A stretch of 64,000 nt of DNA from Brachypodium distachyon. Lineage: Eukaryota > Streptophyta > Magnoliopsida > Poales > Poaceae. Position 1 is the stretch's first letter, and each line of letters starts with the position of its first letter. The translations under genes were made by a program, and so were the position numbers. The notes under the pieces were generated by a model that saw nothing but the letters and a program-made list of their open reading frames with translations, was not told where the DNA came from and made no database searches. Of this stretch, positions 35,901 through 48,300 are shown piece after piece. The stretch lies in NCBI RefSeq assembly GCF_000005505.3, contig NC_016133.3:38095237-38159236 (forward strand), in the 5' to 3' direction.

Positions 35901-37248
35901 TTCATAACATAAACAAGATCTTCTCCAAGATGCTAGCAAAACGACTAACTCCATCACCATTCTATTCCATGCCAAAGCATATGCATACCAGGTCAATGCA
36001 TCCAAGACAACTTTGCATGCAGAACATGATCGGAGATTTCTACAGAAACAAAATGCCAACAATTTTCTTCAAGCTTAAATTGGGGATACCTTGTGGAGAT
36101 ACTACAAAACTTGGTATTAGATGTAGATGGAGAGTGTGGATCACAATTTGGTTTGCGCCCACAACTTCTATAGAGTCATACCCAAGTCTATTTGCATATG
36201 TATACCCTTTCCTTTCATTCTTTCACATACTTATCCATCATGTTGTTTTTGAGCTGAAGGTATATATGAAGCAGTTTCAGGAGATTTCCTGGATGCATAT
36301 AGTTTGAGGCTATTAAACCCTTATATGGTTAGTGGGTTTCATAGAATCATAATTTGAACTTTATAGCTTCATGTATAATTTGAAGGATGTGTATTGTTTC
36401 CACCATGCAGCCAAATTTAAGTGCATCATGGTTGTTCCAAAGAGCAATGTCAACGAGGCCGCAGACTAATGTTTCGCCGACTTTCATTAATGAACTTCTC
36501 TATGCTAATTTTCAGTCAATGCAGGTACATTCAATTAGAAAATATACTATTATCTCAGTTTATTTATCCTATTAAATTAATTCTGTACCATAACAGAAAC
36601 TAGGGGATTCAGTACTTCGGCCATTTCTCCAGGTTGGCACTTGAACATTTTAATACCTGTCGACGAGAAACAGTATGTTCTATATTTACTTGAAGTGTGC
36701 ATTTGTAGGATGTAATACAATTTGGACCTCTGGTGAAAACATTGGGCCTAGTAATGCTCAGCCGGCCACAAATTTTGCCTTCCATATTTAAGCAGGTAGA
36801 CAATTTTATATTAAAAAAATTATCATTCCGATTCTTTTCTAACTCCAGTTTTCAGTTCAGGTTTTAGACAAGCTCTGCTGGTTTCTCAACCTGTTTATAA
36901 GGCTTACCTGGTCATAAGATTTCATTTGTTTTCCCCCTCCTTTGCTGTAGGTTGGACTTGGAGTCATCCTCAATTGGTCAGGCCATTTTGTGATGCTTGG
37001 TTACTACACATTCCTCTCTAACTTCATCGATCCGGTCGTCAGGTACAGTTGATGTCATTTATCTGATATCGAAATCACACTCAAGTACCGTATGTGCAGC
37101 CTATCCGAAATTTGATATGTTTGCTAATTTGTCAACTTCTGATAGGCCTTGGGTTGAATCTTTGCCGCCGAGGAACAAATATCAGTGGAAGCGGTACCTG
37201 GAAGCATGGAAATATGGGGCTGGCTTAGACTATCGTCAAGAGGAATAA
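29947..37248 (+). CDS. plastid-targeted FAD-binding protein, lycopene beta/epsilon-cyclase-like family, 18 exons, 593 aa
   Basis: Exons: 29947-30102, 31151-31268, 31937-32118, 32207-32314, 32420-32484, 32852-32957, 33257-33340, 33581-33727, 33950-34078, 34562-34629, 35073-35106, 35185-35269, 36260-36327, 36411-36524, 36597-36632, 36709-36795, 36951-37042, 37146-37248. All are GT-AG except the intron after 35106, which is GC-AG. ATG 29947 was chosen because it gives a transit-peptide-like start ending RIVRVRAS; ATG 30002 is out of frame with exon 2. Residues 117-147 form a dinucleotide-binding fold (VLVCGGTLGIF..IIER), and VVDAMGNFSP (from 260) is a second FAD-contact motif. The C-terminus (WKRYLEAWKYGAGLDY) is highly conserved in the family as I recall it from Arabidopsis At2g32640. 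The substrate is unknown; carotenoid cyclase activity should not be assumed. Confidence 0.9.
30580..31030 (+). repeat. two diverged tandem copies of a 230-bp unit in intron 1
   Basis: Both copies (about 30580-30810 and 30811-31030) contain ttgcacatgtaggaa, agcctgcactg, gaaaaatatgaaaagttga or a close variant, and gtgtggttcac..catagttgg. The second copy has small deletions. No transposon ends were recognised. Confidence 0.8.
31292..31559 (+). mobile_element. 268-bp mini-Helitron in intron 2 of the FAD-protein gene
   Basis: It starts TCTATACCAATATATTAAA, the typical grass Helitron 5' end, and ends with a hairpin (CCCG 31529-31532, CGGG 31543-31546) followed after eight bases by CTAGT. The flanking bases are A (31291) and T (31560), as expected for insertion between A and T without duplication. 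It begins 23 bp after the exon 2 donor. It has no coding capacity. Confidence 0.85.
35107..35184 (+). other. GC-AG intron (78 bp) of the FAD-protein gene
   Basis: The exon ends cttacag and the intron begins gcatgt; it ends aatctcag. Using this GC donor keeps the frame (RILQ/VGDASG), whereas no nearby GT gives the conserved junction. GC-AG introns are a known minor class spliced by the major spliceosome. Confidence 0.85.
35551..35606. mobile_element. 56-bp Stowaway-like MITE in intron 12 of the FAD-protein gene
   Basis: The ends ctccctctgatccataat and the complement of attatgtatcggagggag are inverted, with TA at 35549-35550 and 35607-35608. Almost the whole element is arms. Confidence 0.85.
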
Positions 37249-38166
37249 AGCTTTCATTAAAAGGAGAATTCTATACTTTCCCGGCAAAAGAAAAATTATG
37301 TATATACAGCTGATGAGATGAAGCACCGTAGAGTTTAGACATAAGCCGGTTCATTTTTATTTATTTTTATTTACTGCCAGGCCAAGGCTTTATTTCCAAT
37401 AGTACTATTTTTTAGTTATCAGGAATTTAAAAAATATATATACTCCGTATATATTTCACCCAGGTTCTCTTTGTTACTTGTTCCTACTGAAGTGGATACC
37501 CTATCCAGAACAAACTCATTCGTTGGAACAGTTTCATAGGTTCGCACAGGGAGATTATGTGCTTTTTGGCTAAGTAGAACACAAGTCTGCAGCAGTAATA
37601 TAGTCGCAATAAGGGTATCCTCAGTTTCTTGCAACATACTCTCTCCATTTCACAAAGGTTGGCGTATTTTGTTTCGTTAAGATAAAACTTTGACCAATAA
37701 TTACACTATTAATATGTAACATATGATGCAAAATCATGATTATTAGAAAGAACATTTAAAGATGAATCTATTGATATAAATTTCATGTATGTAAAAACAC
37801 ATATTAATAGAGTTATCATTGGTTAAATCCTTGTCTTAACGAAACAAAATATGTCAACCTTTGTGAAATGGAGGGAGTATACCAGCCAATGCATTACAAA
37901 TAGAATGTAAACTTTGAGATATTATATAGATACAGTTCGTCACAAAATACATATCAACATGAAGCTATGACTCACAGTAAGACAAACATCATATGAAGTC
38001 AAAATCAGTGAACTATAACTGCACAACTCATGTAAGACCAAAATGATTAGCTGCAAATCTGTATTTTAATGTAATTTCACAGTGATACATTCAAAAAGGA
38101 CAGCTCCTGCAGAGCGCTATGGATATATTCTCTATGCCAAAATCCTATCACTACCAACAAGTGCTG
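37249..38166. other. intergenic DNA between two convergent genes, with a Stowaway MITE
   Basis: This 918-bp stretch contains the 3' untranslated regions of the FAD-protein gene (+) and the zinc transporter gene (-) and a MITE at 37639-37877. No further coding sequence was seen. Confidence 0.7.
37639..37877. mobile_element. 239-bp Stowaway-like MITE
   Basis: The 45-bp inverted ends include ctctctccatttcacaaagg and the complement of cctttgtgaaatggagggag, then gttaaga / tcttaac. TA duplications lie at 37637-37638 and 37878-37879. Confidence 0.9.
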
Positions 38167-40611
38167 CTATCTTTTGACACATTCAATCTGGATAGTCAGA
38201 TCTTGAATCCCAGCTTCATGAAATATCCGTGAAGCACTTTCTCTTATAAAAGATTTGTCAGCTTCCTTTGATATATGAAGATGAAAAGTGCCTACAATAT
38301 CAGTATTTGTTAAGTTCCATAAATGGACATTATGGACTCCAATGACACCGTTAATCTTCATAACATCATCCAAGGCTACTTTGAAGTCCTTCTCATGACT
38401 CCTTGGAACTCTTTGCAACAAAATTTCAGCAGAATTCCTTAACAGTGGAAGGACAGAAGCTACAATCATTATTGAAATGAATACCGAGCAAATGGGGTCT
38501 GCTATCAGCCATCCCTTGTACTTGATTAGTAAGGTTGATATCACAACACCTACACTCCCCATTGTGTCAGCTAGAACATGCAAAAAGATACCTTCCATGT
38601 TATGGTCGATGTGACGCCGGTTTCTCGACTTACCATGGTTTCCAGCTTCTGACGATTCCATTTCTCCATTACAAGACTGAGCTTCTGAGCCATGAGAATG
38701 CACATTTCTCAGGGGAATCTCAAGAAGTCCGTGCTCACTGCTGGTATTGCTACAATCTTGGTGAGCATGACCTCCACCTGGCTGGAGATGTTCCAAATGA
38801 TCATGGTGGCGATTCTCATGGCCACCTTGGTGGGTATGCTGATGATCAGTGTTTTTTATGAAGGTGTTGTGATGGTTGTCCTCACTGTTACTATCGTGTT
38901 GGTGATTATGATGATGGTTCTTATTTGTGTCTCCATGATGACCGGAACATGCCTTCTCATGATCAACACCCTGATGAATATAATTGTGATCATGATGGTG
39001 GTGGTGATCTTCGTGGACATAATCATGTGAATGAGAATTTGAATGAGAGTGAGAACAACTACCACCATGCACATGATGGTGATGGTGATCTACATGGGCA
39101 TGATCATGTGAATGAGAATCCGAATGGGAGTGAGAACAGCTACCGCCATGTGCATGATGGTGCTCCTCGTGAAAGAAAACCAATCCAATGACATTTACAA
39201 AAAGCCCACCAATTGAAACTGCCAAAAGGCTACTTGTTGATATCTCCCGAGGCTCAAGGATCCTCTCAAACGATTCCAACACAATCAGTGCCCCAACAAG
39301 AACTAAGAACACTGCATTAACATACCCAGATAGCACCTCGAACCTGCCCCTTCCATAGTTATACAATCCATTTGCAGGCAGCCTTGCGATGTAGGACGCA
39401 TAGAGCCCAATTGCCAGAGCTGCACAGTCAAACAACATATGGCAAGCATCAGAGAGTAGCCCAAGGCTATCGCTCATGAAACCGCTGGCAAACTCAACAA
39501 ACATGTAAGCTGTATTGATCAACAGAAAAGCAGCAATCTTCCTGGACTTCCGTTCGCTCATGATGTGCCGAATTGGCCCCATGACTGCCTCGTACACCGA
39601 TTCTGATACGTCTGTGCTCCCGAGCTCCACATACCCTGCAGGGCCCAGCTCCCTGCTGGCGATCCACAGCAGCAATCCAGAAATTAAAAAGCCTGGCAAG
39701 GACAGCTTTGGGTAGTACACCAGCTCCAGTACAACAGTACAAACAAAGGTCATTGCAAAATTCATGCTTGGCCTGCTGCTACTGCTGTCATAGGCTTGCC
39801 GTCGCCCCAACGCCATGCCAAAGACAGCAGAGTTTAGGATGAGCCACCAGAGCTGGCCAATCGGCACAGCTCCAACATCATCACCTGTGTCACTGCCACC
39901 AAGAAAGAAGAGTCCCATAAGCGCCGGGACAGAGAGGAAAATGGCAGCAAGGGCAAAGACGGCCGCACGGGCGCGGCGGCTGCGGGTGACGTGTCGCGTG
40001 GAGGCAGAGTGCTCGACGGAGGAGAGGAGGCCGGAAACGAAGGGGAGCGCGAGAAGCACAGTGTGGGAAGGGGAGATAACAGCTAGCGAGAGGGAGGCGG
40101 CAGCGACGGAGATGACGCGGCGGCGGGAGGGACGGCTGAGGGCACGGGCAAGCAATGCGCCGGCGGAGTCTGCGAGGACGATGAGGCCGGGGGAGGGGAT
40201 GAAGTGGAGGGAGGCGAAACGGAGGAGGAGGGACAGGGATAGAAGGAGAGCGGGGCGTAGTAGGTGGTGGGCTGCCGGGAAAGGGTGGGGCTGGCTCTTG
40301 GAGGCGGTGGGGATTACGACAACAGCGGCGGCGGAGAGGACGGCGAGGAGCGGTGGAAGCAGGAGAAGGTGGGGCAGGGAGGGGAGCGCCCGAGCGGCGG
40401 GCGCGAGGAGGAAGAGGGAGTGGAGCGCGAGGAGGCGGAGGAGCGCGGCGGCGTAGGGGGAGGCGCCGGTGGCAGCGGCGGTGGGGAGGCGCGTCTTGGA
40501 TGGGGTGGGGAGCGGCGTGGTGGGGAAGCGGAAGGAGGGGTGGGCGGCGAGCCGCGGCGGCACGGCCAGGCGGAGGTGGGGCACGTGTCGGCCTGAGTCC
40601 GAGGCGGCCAT
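38167..40611 (-). CDS. MTP12: MTP12-type (ZnT5-like) cation diffusion facilitator, intronless, 814 aa
   Basis: The frame is open upstream of ATG 40609-40611, but this start (MAASDSGRHVPHLRLAVPP) was chosen because the residues before it look like untranslated leader. The N-terminal half is an Ala/Leu-rich multi-membrane region, as in plant MTP12 and animal ZnT5. The cation-diffusion core follows: SDACHMLFD (HxxxD near residue 391) and HVLADTMGS (HxxxD near 679) supply the zinc site, with a long His-rich loop between them (about 480-640). The C-terminal domain ends LTIQIECVKR. Known family role: MTP12 pairs with MTP5 to load zinc into the Golgi in Arabidopsis. Length (814 aa) fits MTP12 (about 800 aa). 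Lack of introns is also consistent, as I recall it. Confidence 0.93.
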   Translation of the reverse strand: MAASDSGRHVPHLRLAVPPRLAAHPSFRFPTTPLPTPSKTRLPTAAATGASPYAAALLRLLALHSLFLLAPAARALPSLPHLLLLPPLLAVLSAAAVVVIPTASKSQPHPFPAAHHLLRPALLLSLSLLLRFASLHFIPSPGLIVLADSAGALLARALSRPSRRRVISVAAASLSLAVISPSHTVLLALPFVSGLLSSVEHSASTRHVTRSRRARAAVFALAAIFLSVPALMGLFFLGGSDTGDDVGAVPIGQLWWLILNSAVFGMALGRRQAYDSSSSRPSMNFAMTFVCTVVLELVYYPKLSLPGFLISGLLLWIASRELGPAGYVELGSTDVSESVYEAVMGPIRHIMSERKSRKIAAFLLINTAYMFVEFASGFMSDSLGLLSDACHMLFDCAALAIGLYASYIARLPANGLYNYGRGRFEVLSGYVNAVFLVLVGALIVLESFERILEPREISTSSLLAVSIGGLFVNVIGLVFFHEEHHHAHGGSCSHSHSDSHSHDHAHVDHHHHHVHGGSCSHSHSNSHSHDYVHEDHHHHHDHNYIHQGVDHEKACSGHHGDTNKNHHHNHQHDSNSEDNHHNTFIKNTDHQHTHQGGHENRHHDHLEHLQPGGGHAHQDCSNTSSEHGLLEIPLRNVHSHGSEAQSCNGEMESSEAGNHGKSRNRRHIDHNMEGIFLHVLADTMGSVGVVISTLLIKYKGWLIADPICSVFISIMIVASVLPLLRNSAEILLQRVPRSHEKDFKVALDDVMKINGVIGVHNVHLWNLTNTDIVGTFHLHISKEADKSFIRESASRIFHEAGIQDLTIQIECVKR
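38985..39165 (-). repeat. 81-bp in-frame tandem duplication in the His-rich loop
   Basis: The phrase tcatgtgaatgagaat at 39023 recurs at 39104, an offset of 81 bp or 27 codons. The two protein repeats both read HGGSCSHSHS(D/N)SHSHD followed by HHHHH-rich linkers. They would add metal-binding histidines on the cytosolic loop. Confidence 0.88.
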
Positions 40612-42337
40612 CGGCGGCGGCGGATCGGACGAGGAGAGTGGGGGAGGGGCGGGGCTGGACTGGGCGCGTTGACGGAGTCTCTCGTATGTCAGTCGGGGGT
40701 TGGTTGGTTCGCAGCTGATTTTTATTTTTTTTTGTAACTGATGATGGGCGAATGGGGTCGATGGGCCTGGTACGAGCCGAATTGAGAAGCAGATCAAGGT
40801 CAGCTGTTGGGGCCCTCCTGATGCGAACGTATCCGCCATGAGGCCCATTTTTTTAGGGGATATTTACTGGTAAGGTTGGCCGGGGTGTAATTCGTCCTTC
40901 AATTTTTGGATTGCGTGTAGGTGTGTGTATCTCTTCACGCGTGCGTTTTCAACAAACTTCCTTGCATCGTGTCTTTGATCACAATGTGTTCTGGATCATA
41001 AATTCTTACAGAGTTGAGTGGATGGCTCATGAGGCTATTTTCTATAAAAAAAGTTAGTCCGACTTATGTAGTTTTGGAACTAGGTTCTTCACGAGACACA
41101 CGGAGAAATCTCAGAGTTGCAAAATATGAAACTAGAGACGATCACTTCGAAGAATCTTGATGTAGCATTCAGTTTTGTTGGAGATCTTTGTTCATTCTTG
41201 ATTCGGTTTCTTGGATAAGATGTGATCTATATAGATACATCGTATCACCGTCCAAGTCCAATGATTAGTCACTACTAAAAAAATCACTAGTACAGGTAGA
41301 AAAATATCTAATGGGCACCATCCTTGAGTGTCCCCATGTCATCTTCTGGGTCCCCACCCATGTGCATCTCAGATTATTTATTAGGCTTCACCTATGTGTA
41401 TTCTTAGGTTTTAAAGAGATGCTAAAGACGAGAGAAATTGTTTATCTCAAAAATTAAGGAATGTGAGAGTAGATGCTAAGATAAAGAAAAATACTGAACT
41501 TCCCGCTAAGCTTCGCAATCGATGGCAAGCAATATAATTAATTTTAAATTATCTCATGCTTGTCATTTCTATCCTAATGTAAAGATTTTTTGACAGGGTC
41601 TTCTAATGTAAAGTTCTTGGCACCTAGCGCCGGTGTTGAGGGATATGGCAAAGAACGTCGTACGCAGAGACTTTCCTATGGGGAACGAAGCTTAGAAGGA
41701 GCGTAGGTGGAGAAAAAAATTGTGATGTGTAGCGTCTAATTATGATTTAATAGTAAAAACAGAATATATAATAAATCGTATAAGCACCTATAAAAGAGAA
41801 GCTATTGTACAAGTCTACAAGATCAGAAATGGACAGAAGAATTTAGATAGTTGCTTTTTTTCTCTTTTCTTGTACATATTTATGCTGTATATTTGCTTTA
41901 TTTAATATATTTGCACTAGGCATTTTGCCTACTGCTTTATTCAATTGAGTGCATAGATGCTGTTTTTTACTAAATTTATATAGATGTATAGTGATGTGGC
42001 TTATTCTCTCTAAACGCCCCCGTATAAGCACCTTATAATCTCCATGCAGCATGAGCCGAGCATTTAAAACAGTAACTAAATTTGCCTCTTTATACCTTTT
42101 TGTACCAGTAATGATGTTGCTGGAAGTCAAAGCTTTCTACTTCATAACTCTGAGGCACTAGGCAGACAAGAGATCAGGGAACACCGGAACACACACAAGG
42201 AGACTAGAAAATAGGAACATAGACATGATACAGAGTTGACGAAATTTTGTTCAAGCCTTGAATACGCATTTTATTTCACTGCATCTTGGACTCAATAAAC
42301 AAGGTTTTACTACACAAGGATGTGTACATTATTTGAT
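40612..42337. other. intergenic DNA between MTP12 and MCCB
   Basis: The first few hundred bases are the MTP12 upstream region. Near 41270 the sequence cactactaaaaaaatcactagtacagg resembles one end of a CACTA transposon, but no partner end was found. The rest is AT-rich, ending in the 3' untranslated region of MCCB. No coding sequence was supported. Confidence 0.6.
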
Positions 42338-45300
42338 TTACATTCGAAATACACCATACTTCGTATCTTCTGGAACTGGCTTGGCCGAAGCAGAAAGGCA
42401 GAGGCTTAAAACCCGTCTGGTATCTGCGGGATCTATGATCCCATCGTCCCAAAGCCTGGCGGTAGAGTAATACGGGCTTCCTTCTTTGTCATAAGCCTCC
42501 ACAACTTTGGCTCTGAAGGCTTCTTCCTCATCCTTGGTCCACTGTATAAGAACAAAAAGTCTCAGCTTCTACCATTTCTAAGTTCACTTTGCGTAATCAT
42601 TTCCACCTCATGAATTCCAAAAAACTAAATGGATAGAAACTTGCTAACCAAATCGTTGTTGGTATAAACTTTTTCTTTGTTGAAGGCCGTTTTTTCCTAA
42701 GCTAACTTGCTTTTAACCAAGAATGTGTAAATAAGATAAATAATAGTCATCTAATCATTTTGATGAGCATTCCATATGTTTTCTCATCGAATAAGCAAAG
42801 CACTATACCTCCACTCCTTGCCTTTTCCTGTTGTTCTTTTCTATTTGAGCAAGAACCCCAGCTGCCTGAAAAGGTTTAAGAAAAGAAACAATGAGAAGTT
42901 GAAAACAGAGGAGCAGATGTACAGTTGACACAAGGAAATATATAGTTGAGGACTAAAAGTTTGAATTAGGTAACTTATCTGTAAATAGATGGAGAACCAG
43001 TAAAAGAACATGTTAATATGTAGAAGAACACAATCTACCAAATATACCAGCTCTGTTTTACACAATCCGGCTGGCGCACGTACCGTGGAAGCACACAAAA
43101 CTAAATACTATCTGATGGAGTTGGATCATACTTGCTCTAGTAGTATGTATAAAATAGGGGTAAGCATGCTTGAACTCCATCAGATATCACTTAATTTTGA
43201 GCCTCCTAGGTATGTGCACCAGATAGATATAGATACCGTGAAACAGAGGGAGTAGAACTCCAGGGTAAAATCCATAGCTTCCAATGTTTCATACCCTATC
43301 ATTCTGCTTTGGTTCTGCCTGGTTACCAACAAGATAAGGTTTCTAAATACCAACAATCATGCATTAAGTGTTTTTTCAGCAAAGTGCAGAAAGTATTGCA
43401 GCATGCTGGCCTGCTGGCTGTATTTATTTGCCGCTGGGTAACATCTGAGCTGTTATCAAACATCTTGGACTATTCATTCTGCCAAACAGCCCCATCCCAA
43501 GGCTTCAAAAGATGGGATTGGGAAATGAATACCAAGAATAACATATGTGACGTCATCCTTTGCCAGGTAATGATACTAGTAAGTAGGCTGACAACTTTAT
43601 GAGTCAATAAGAGGTCCAAAGGTCTTACCTGGATGCCACCCATAACAGATATCCTAGCAGTTGGCCACATAAACAAAAAATTTGGGCTGTATGCACGTCC
43701 ACACATTCCATAATTTCCAGCACCAAAACTTCCACCGACAATTATGGTAATTTTAGGAACCTGGGTAGAAATTTAGACATAGAATATTGGAGAGTTACAA
43801 TGGGGCAAGGTTGGTGATGTTCTATATAAATCATCAAAAGAAAGTATTGGTAATTCAGTATTGCAAAGGCATGACAGTTCTTCAATAGACAGGACCTTTA
43901 TGGAAACTTAGAGGGATGATTGATACCATTTTCATTAGTCATTTTTTCTTGTGGAACACACATTTAAGGAAAATATAGACCAACTACAAGTCTACAAGTG
44001 CATAATATGCAGCTTAAAGGCGATTCTCTTGGGTTCAAATATTTACTGACAGTACTTATTTCCCACACATTTGACACATACCAGGGTGAAGAAAAAAAGA
44101 CAGACATAACTACTAGAGATAATAGGAAACTAACAACAGTACATTGGGAATTGCTTTCAACCGAACTTAACATGAACCTGAAATGACAGGAGAGGACTAC
44201 GTATATTGTAATTTTAAAAATAATACGAAACCAAACACAACTAATAAGTGAAAGAAATAGCACAAGTATAATGGAAAGCCTGCAATTGACAATAATCAAT
44301 GTTTGAGGGAATTCGTATGTATATATAAATGCTTTGTCTGCAAGAAGCTGCCTGATGGTGGAATGAAGTATCGCTGGCTCACTACTTTACAAACAAAAAG
44401 AACAATAATGGGAAACAGACAGGAAGGCTTGACCTTGGAACAGGAAACTGCCATAACCATTTTTGCTCCAGCTTTCGCAATTCCACTTGCCTCAGATTTC
44501 GACCCAACCTGTACATAATTGTCATTGAGCAGGATTAAAGGTCCACACTTCAAAAACAAATCAAATGTATCTTTAATCTTGCATATGCAACTATCTGTAT
44601 AAAATCTTGACGAATCATATTATTTAGTATGTATGCAATTCATACTGTTGGATCATAAAGGGCTTTTGTATCCCCAAATTCTAGCTTACACAGTGAGGGA
44701 CTTTCACATTTTTAAATTAGGAATCTTCCTCTTCTACCACCAATTTGGAGTGTTCCTACAGTCCACCTCGACACAGTTGTGTCCTTTAAGGGTCATACCA
44801 CATCCTTTCACCATACACAGACAGTTCGTCAGGCTCGCGTGCCCCTTCACTATACATGGATGGTCCCTCAGGCACGCAGTCCATTAGGCCTTCACCACAC
44901 ATCATTCAAGATGTTGGAACCAGACTTGGCACCAGTTGTAGGATCGTAAAGGGTCTTCTCATCCTCAAAAGCTAACTTGCGAGGTGAGGAATATCCGAGA
45001 TTTTAAATTAGATTACTTGCCCTTCTACAACCAATGTGGAACCGTTCTTTAAATTAGGTTAAAGTGGACTGAAAATTAAATAAGATATCATACCATGAAT
45101 CCAGTAATATTTTGAAGGAATACCAACGGAATATTGCGTTGGGCACACAACTCAATGAAGTGGGCACCCTTTAGCGCTGACTCGGTAAATAAAATGCCAT
45201 TGTTTCCTATAATTCCAACTGGCTGCCCACATATCCTTGCAAAACCAGTCACTAGTGTCTGCATAAATGTAAAGAGAAATAAATTAAGCTGCCCAATGCA

Positions 45301-48300
45301 TAATAATAAATAATGCAAAGGATAATCAAGTATAAGAGAAATCCTTACCGTTCCATACAATTTCTTGAATTCATCAAATTCGCTCCCATCAACTATAAGA
45401 GCTATTACCGAGCGAATATCAAAAGATTGTTTCATGTCAGCTGGTGCAATTGAGCGAAGTTCCTGAACGTCGTACAATGGTTCTTCATAATCACAAGCAG
45501 AATTTTGTACATTTGTTACTTTAGCAGCCAAGTGGAGGTTCTTCACAATGTTTCTCCCCAGTGCGATTCCATGAAGCTCATCTACATGTCAACTAAAAGT
45601 GAGAAAAATGTCTAAGAAGTCACAATAACATACAACTTATATGTCCAGAAACCAAATGATACATAGGGGCATAGGGCATTGATGGTTTAAGATAGAGCGG
45701 TTCAAAATGAGCGGCAATGATATGCCAAGTCTCAGAGCCTGGAAATAGTTTGCATCAGGAAACAAAACAAAAAATCGAGGGGCACATGACTTTATAGTAC
45801 ATATAAATGAGTACACACCATATGCCCAATGTACCACTCAAATTTTGGAACTAGCATAACAGTGGCATTGACCATCGTTGTTTTATTTTTTGTCATGACA
45901 TTTTGCAAGGCACAAGTTTTGAGTGGCATGCTGGGACAAGAGTTCATGCCCTTTAGACTTTTAAAGAAATTTGCTTGAAAACAATTGGAGATATCCATAG
46001 TCTGTTTGCAGACAGTGTTTAATATTGTACTTGCTAATAGAAGAAGTAACAGCAAAAAGAAGCAGAACTCTTACACTAAAACTTGAAGAAAATGCATCTT
46101 TAAAGAATGCAAGCAGAAGATCCTTGCTCCACTAGCATATCTAAAAAGAGCAGTAATTAAGTCATATGATACTGTGAATTATATTAAAGTTTACCTTGAG
46201 CAAAATGATCAGAGACTCCTGATATTTTACAATGCACTGATGCTCCACCAAGGTCCTCAGCAGATATCTCTTCTCCTGTAGCAGCCTACAAATTGGCAAT
46301 TTAGACTCTAACACAACAAATATCAGTCAAAATGGTTGACAGAAAATACTAACCTTCACAAGGGGTGGACCAGCTAGAAATATTGTTCCATTTCCCTTAA
46401 CTATTATACTTTCATCAGCCATTGCAGGAATATAAGCCCCGCCAGCAGTACAAGAGCCTAACACTAATGCAATCTGAGGGATACCATCTGCAGACATCTT
46501 AGCTTGGTTGTAGAATATTCTACCAAAATTATCACGATCCGGGAAAACTTCAGCCTGCTTGGGAAGATTAGCACCTCCACTGTCAACAAGATATATGCAA
46601 GGCAATTTACATTCAGCAGCTATTTCCTGTGCCCGCAGATGTTTCTTGACAGTGATAGGATAGTATGTACCGCCCTTTGTAGTTGGATCATTGGCCACAA
46701 ACATACATAATCGTCCATGGACAGGTCCTATGCCAGTTATTATACCCCCTGATGGTAATGCTTCCTCATAAACATCAGAGCCTGCAAGCTTTGTTGCAAA
46801 AGGTATCATTAATGATCAACATCTGTTAGTTCACTAGTTCAGAAGATAGACAGTTATGACTGTTAAGATATAGCAACCAACCATCTATGATCTATCCTAA
46901 AAGACCGATCTGATAGGAAGAGGAGATATGATACACTTAACAATGACAACACTAATTTTCTATTCTAGGCCATACTACCAGATATTGACACTCGTCAATA
47001 ATCAACGGCAGTTGCTGCACGATAGCATTGTATGTACTTGGTCGTCCCTCGTGTTTCAATTAATTATATTCCAACTTCCTTTACCAGATTGAGACTTACA
47101 TCCAGTGTCTTTTCGAACATACTAGTTAGTGCACACATGAAATCCATGACACTCTACTAGTCCGGAAGTTATCCACAAGATCAGGAATTCAGGATACATA
47201 AATAAATGGAGGATGGCAGCAACCAATCTACCAATGTTCTCTGTATGTACTAAATACATGTCATGATGCTTTCAGATTTGAAGGGACCAACTTCAATACT
47301 TCGGTCTTCTTTCAGTTATGATGCTTTTAGATTTGAATGCCATTTTACATGGTACTTGTATTATCCACGTATATGTGCCAAACAAATACAAACTGGTCCC
47401 ATATTTTAGGGCCATGTGGTGAAAAGCCCAGCCCTACTTTACTGAAATAAAATTTATAACTGATAAATTTTCTTGATTGGCTGGTGGCAACCAGCCTTGA
47501 CTCTCACCACACTTGATGGCAAAGGACTTATCCTCATAGATAATGCTAACCACGTGGTGGATATGGAAGCAGCATAACACTATGTCTTCAATGGGAGAAC
47601 CGCATCTGCGCTGCTTTACACCATTCGGTGCGGAGGCATGGTTGTGGGCTACAGATGGGGTGGCCAGCATACAAGCGCTACTGCCGGAAGAGCTTAGCAC
47701 TTAGGGGTCTGGAGTGTCATTGTTGTATTTGTCCTACTTGTAAGCCTGTAAATAACTCTCTTTCATCTATCAATGCATCGAGACGAACCTCTATGACACC
47801 TCTGATTTCATTAATGAAGCAGGGAGGTGTGCTCCTTTTACTCTAAAAAATCAATGCATCGAGACGCAAAGCTTCTGCGTTTTTGCGGTTGTGCGTCTTC
47901 TCAGAAAAAAAAAGTGCTAAATTTTGTGTAATCATGTTTGTTTTATGGCACAGCTACTCAGAAGCCACAATTCAGAAGGCATGAGCAAGGATGCAATAGT
48001 CCAGTCCCAAGAGTGACATGATTAAGGAAATTGCCTTGTCGCATTCAACAACACTGAACTTCCATAATATCCCAGGCACCCATTGCCAAAAAAATGATGA
48101 AGTGGTTATGCTAAATAAGGCAGACATACCGTCATACATTTGAGTGCATCAACTGATCAAGTGATCAACACAATTTGCAATGAAAATAATTCTGACTGAT
48201 TGACAAACCTGAGAGAGCTCGAGGAAGGAGCCGCCAGGGTCGAGCAGGCGATCGATACGCTCCCTAGGGAGCAGCTTCCCCCGCGCTGTGTTCCTCCGTA

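Noticed and set aside
39815..40596. Arg/Gly-rich plus-strand ORFs opposite MTP12
   Set aside because: They are shadows of the GC-rich Ala/Leu membrane region of MTP12 and have no domains.
40612..40848. N-terminal extension of MTP12 to 893 aa
   Set aside because: The extra 79 residues look like translated 5' leader, and family members start near MAASDSG.
41270..41300. CACTA transposon end
   Set aside because: cactactaaaaaaatcac is suggestive, but no second end or 3-bp target duplication was found.
43100..43255. Stowaway MITE near gaaacagagggagtag
   Set aside because: Only one end is visible and the inverted pair atctgatggagtt/aactccatcagat is internal and short, so no element could be delimited.
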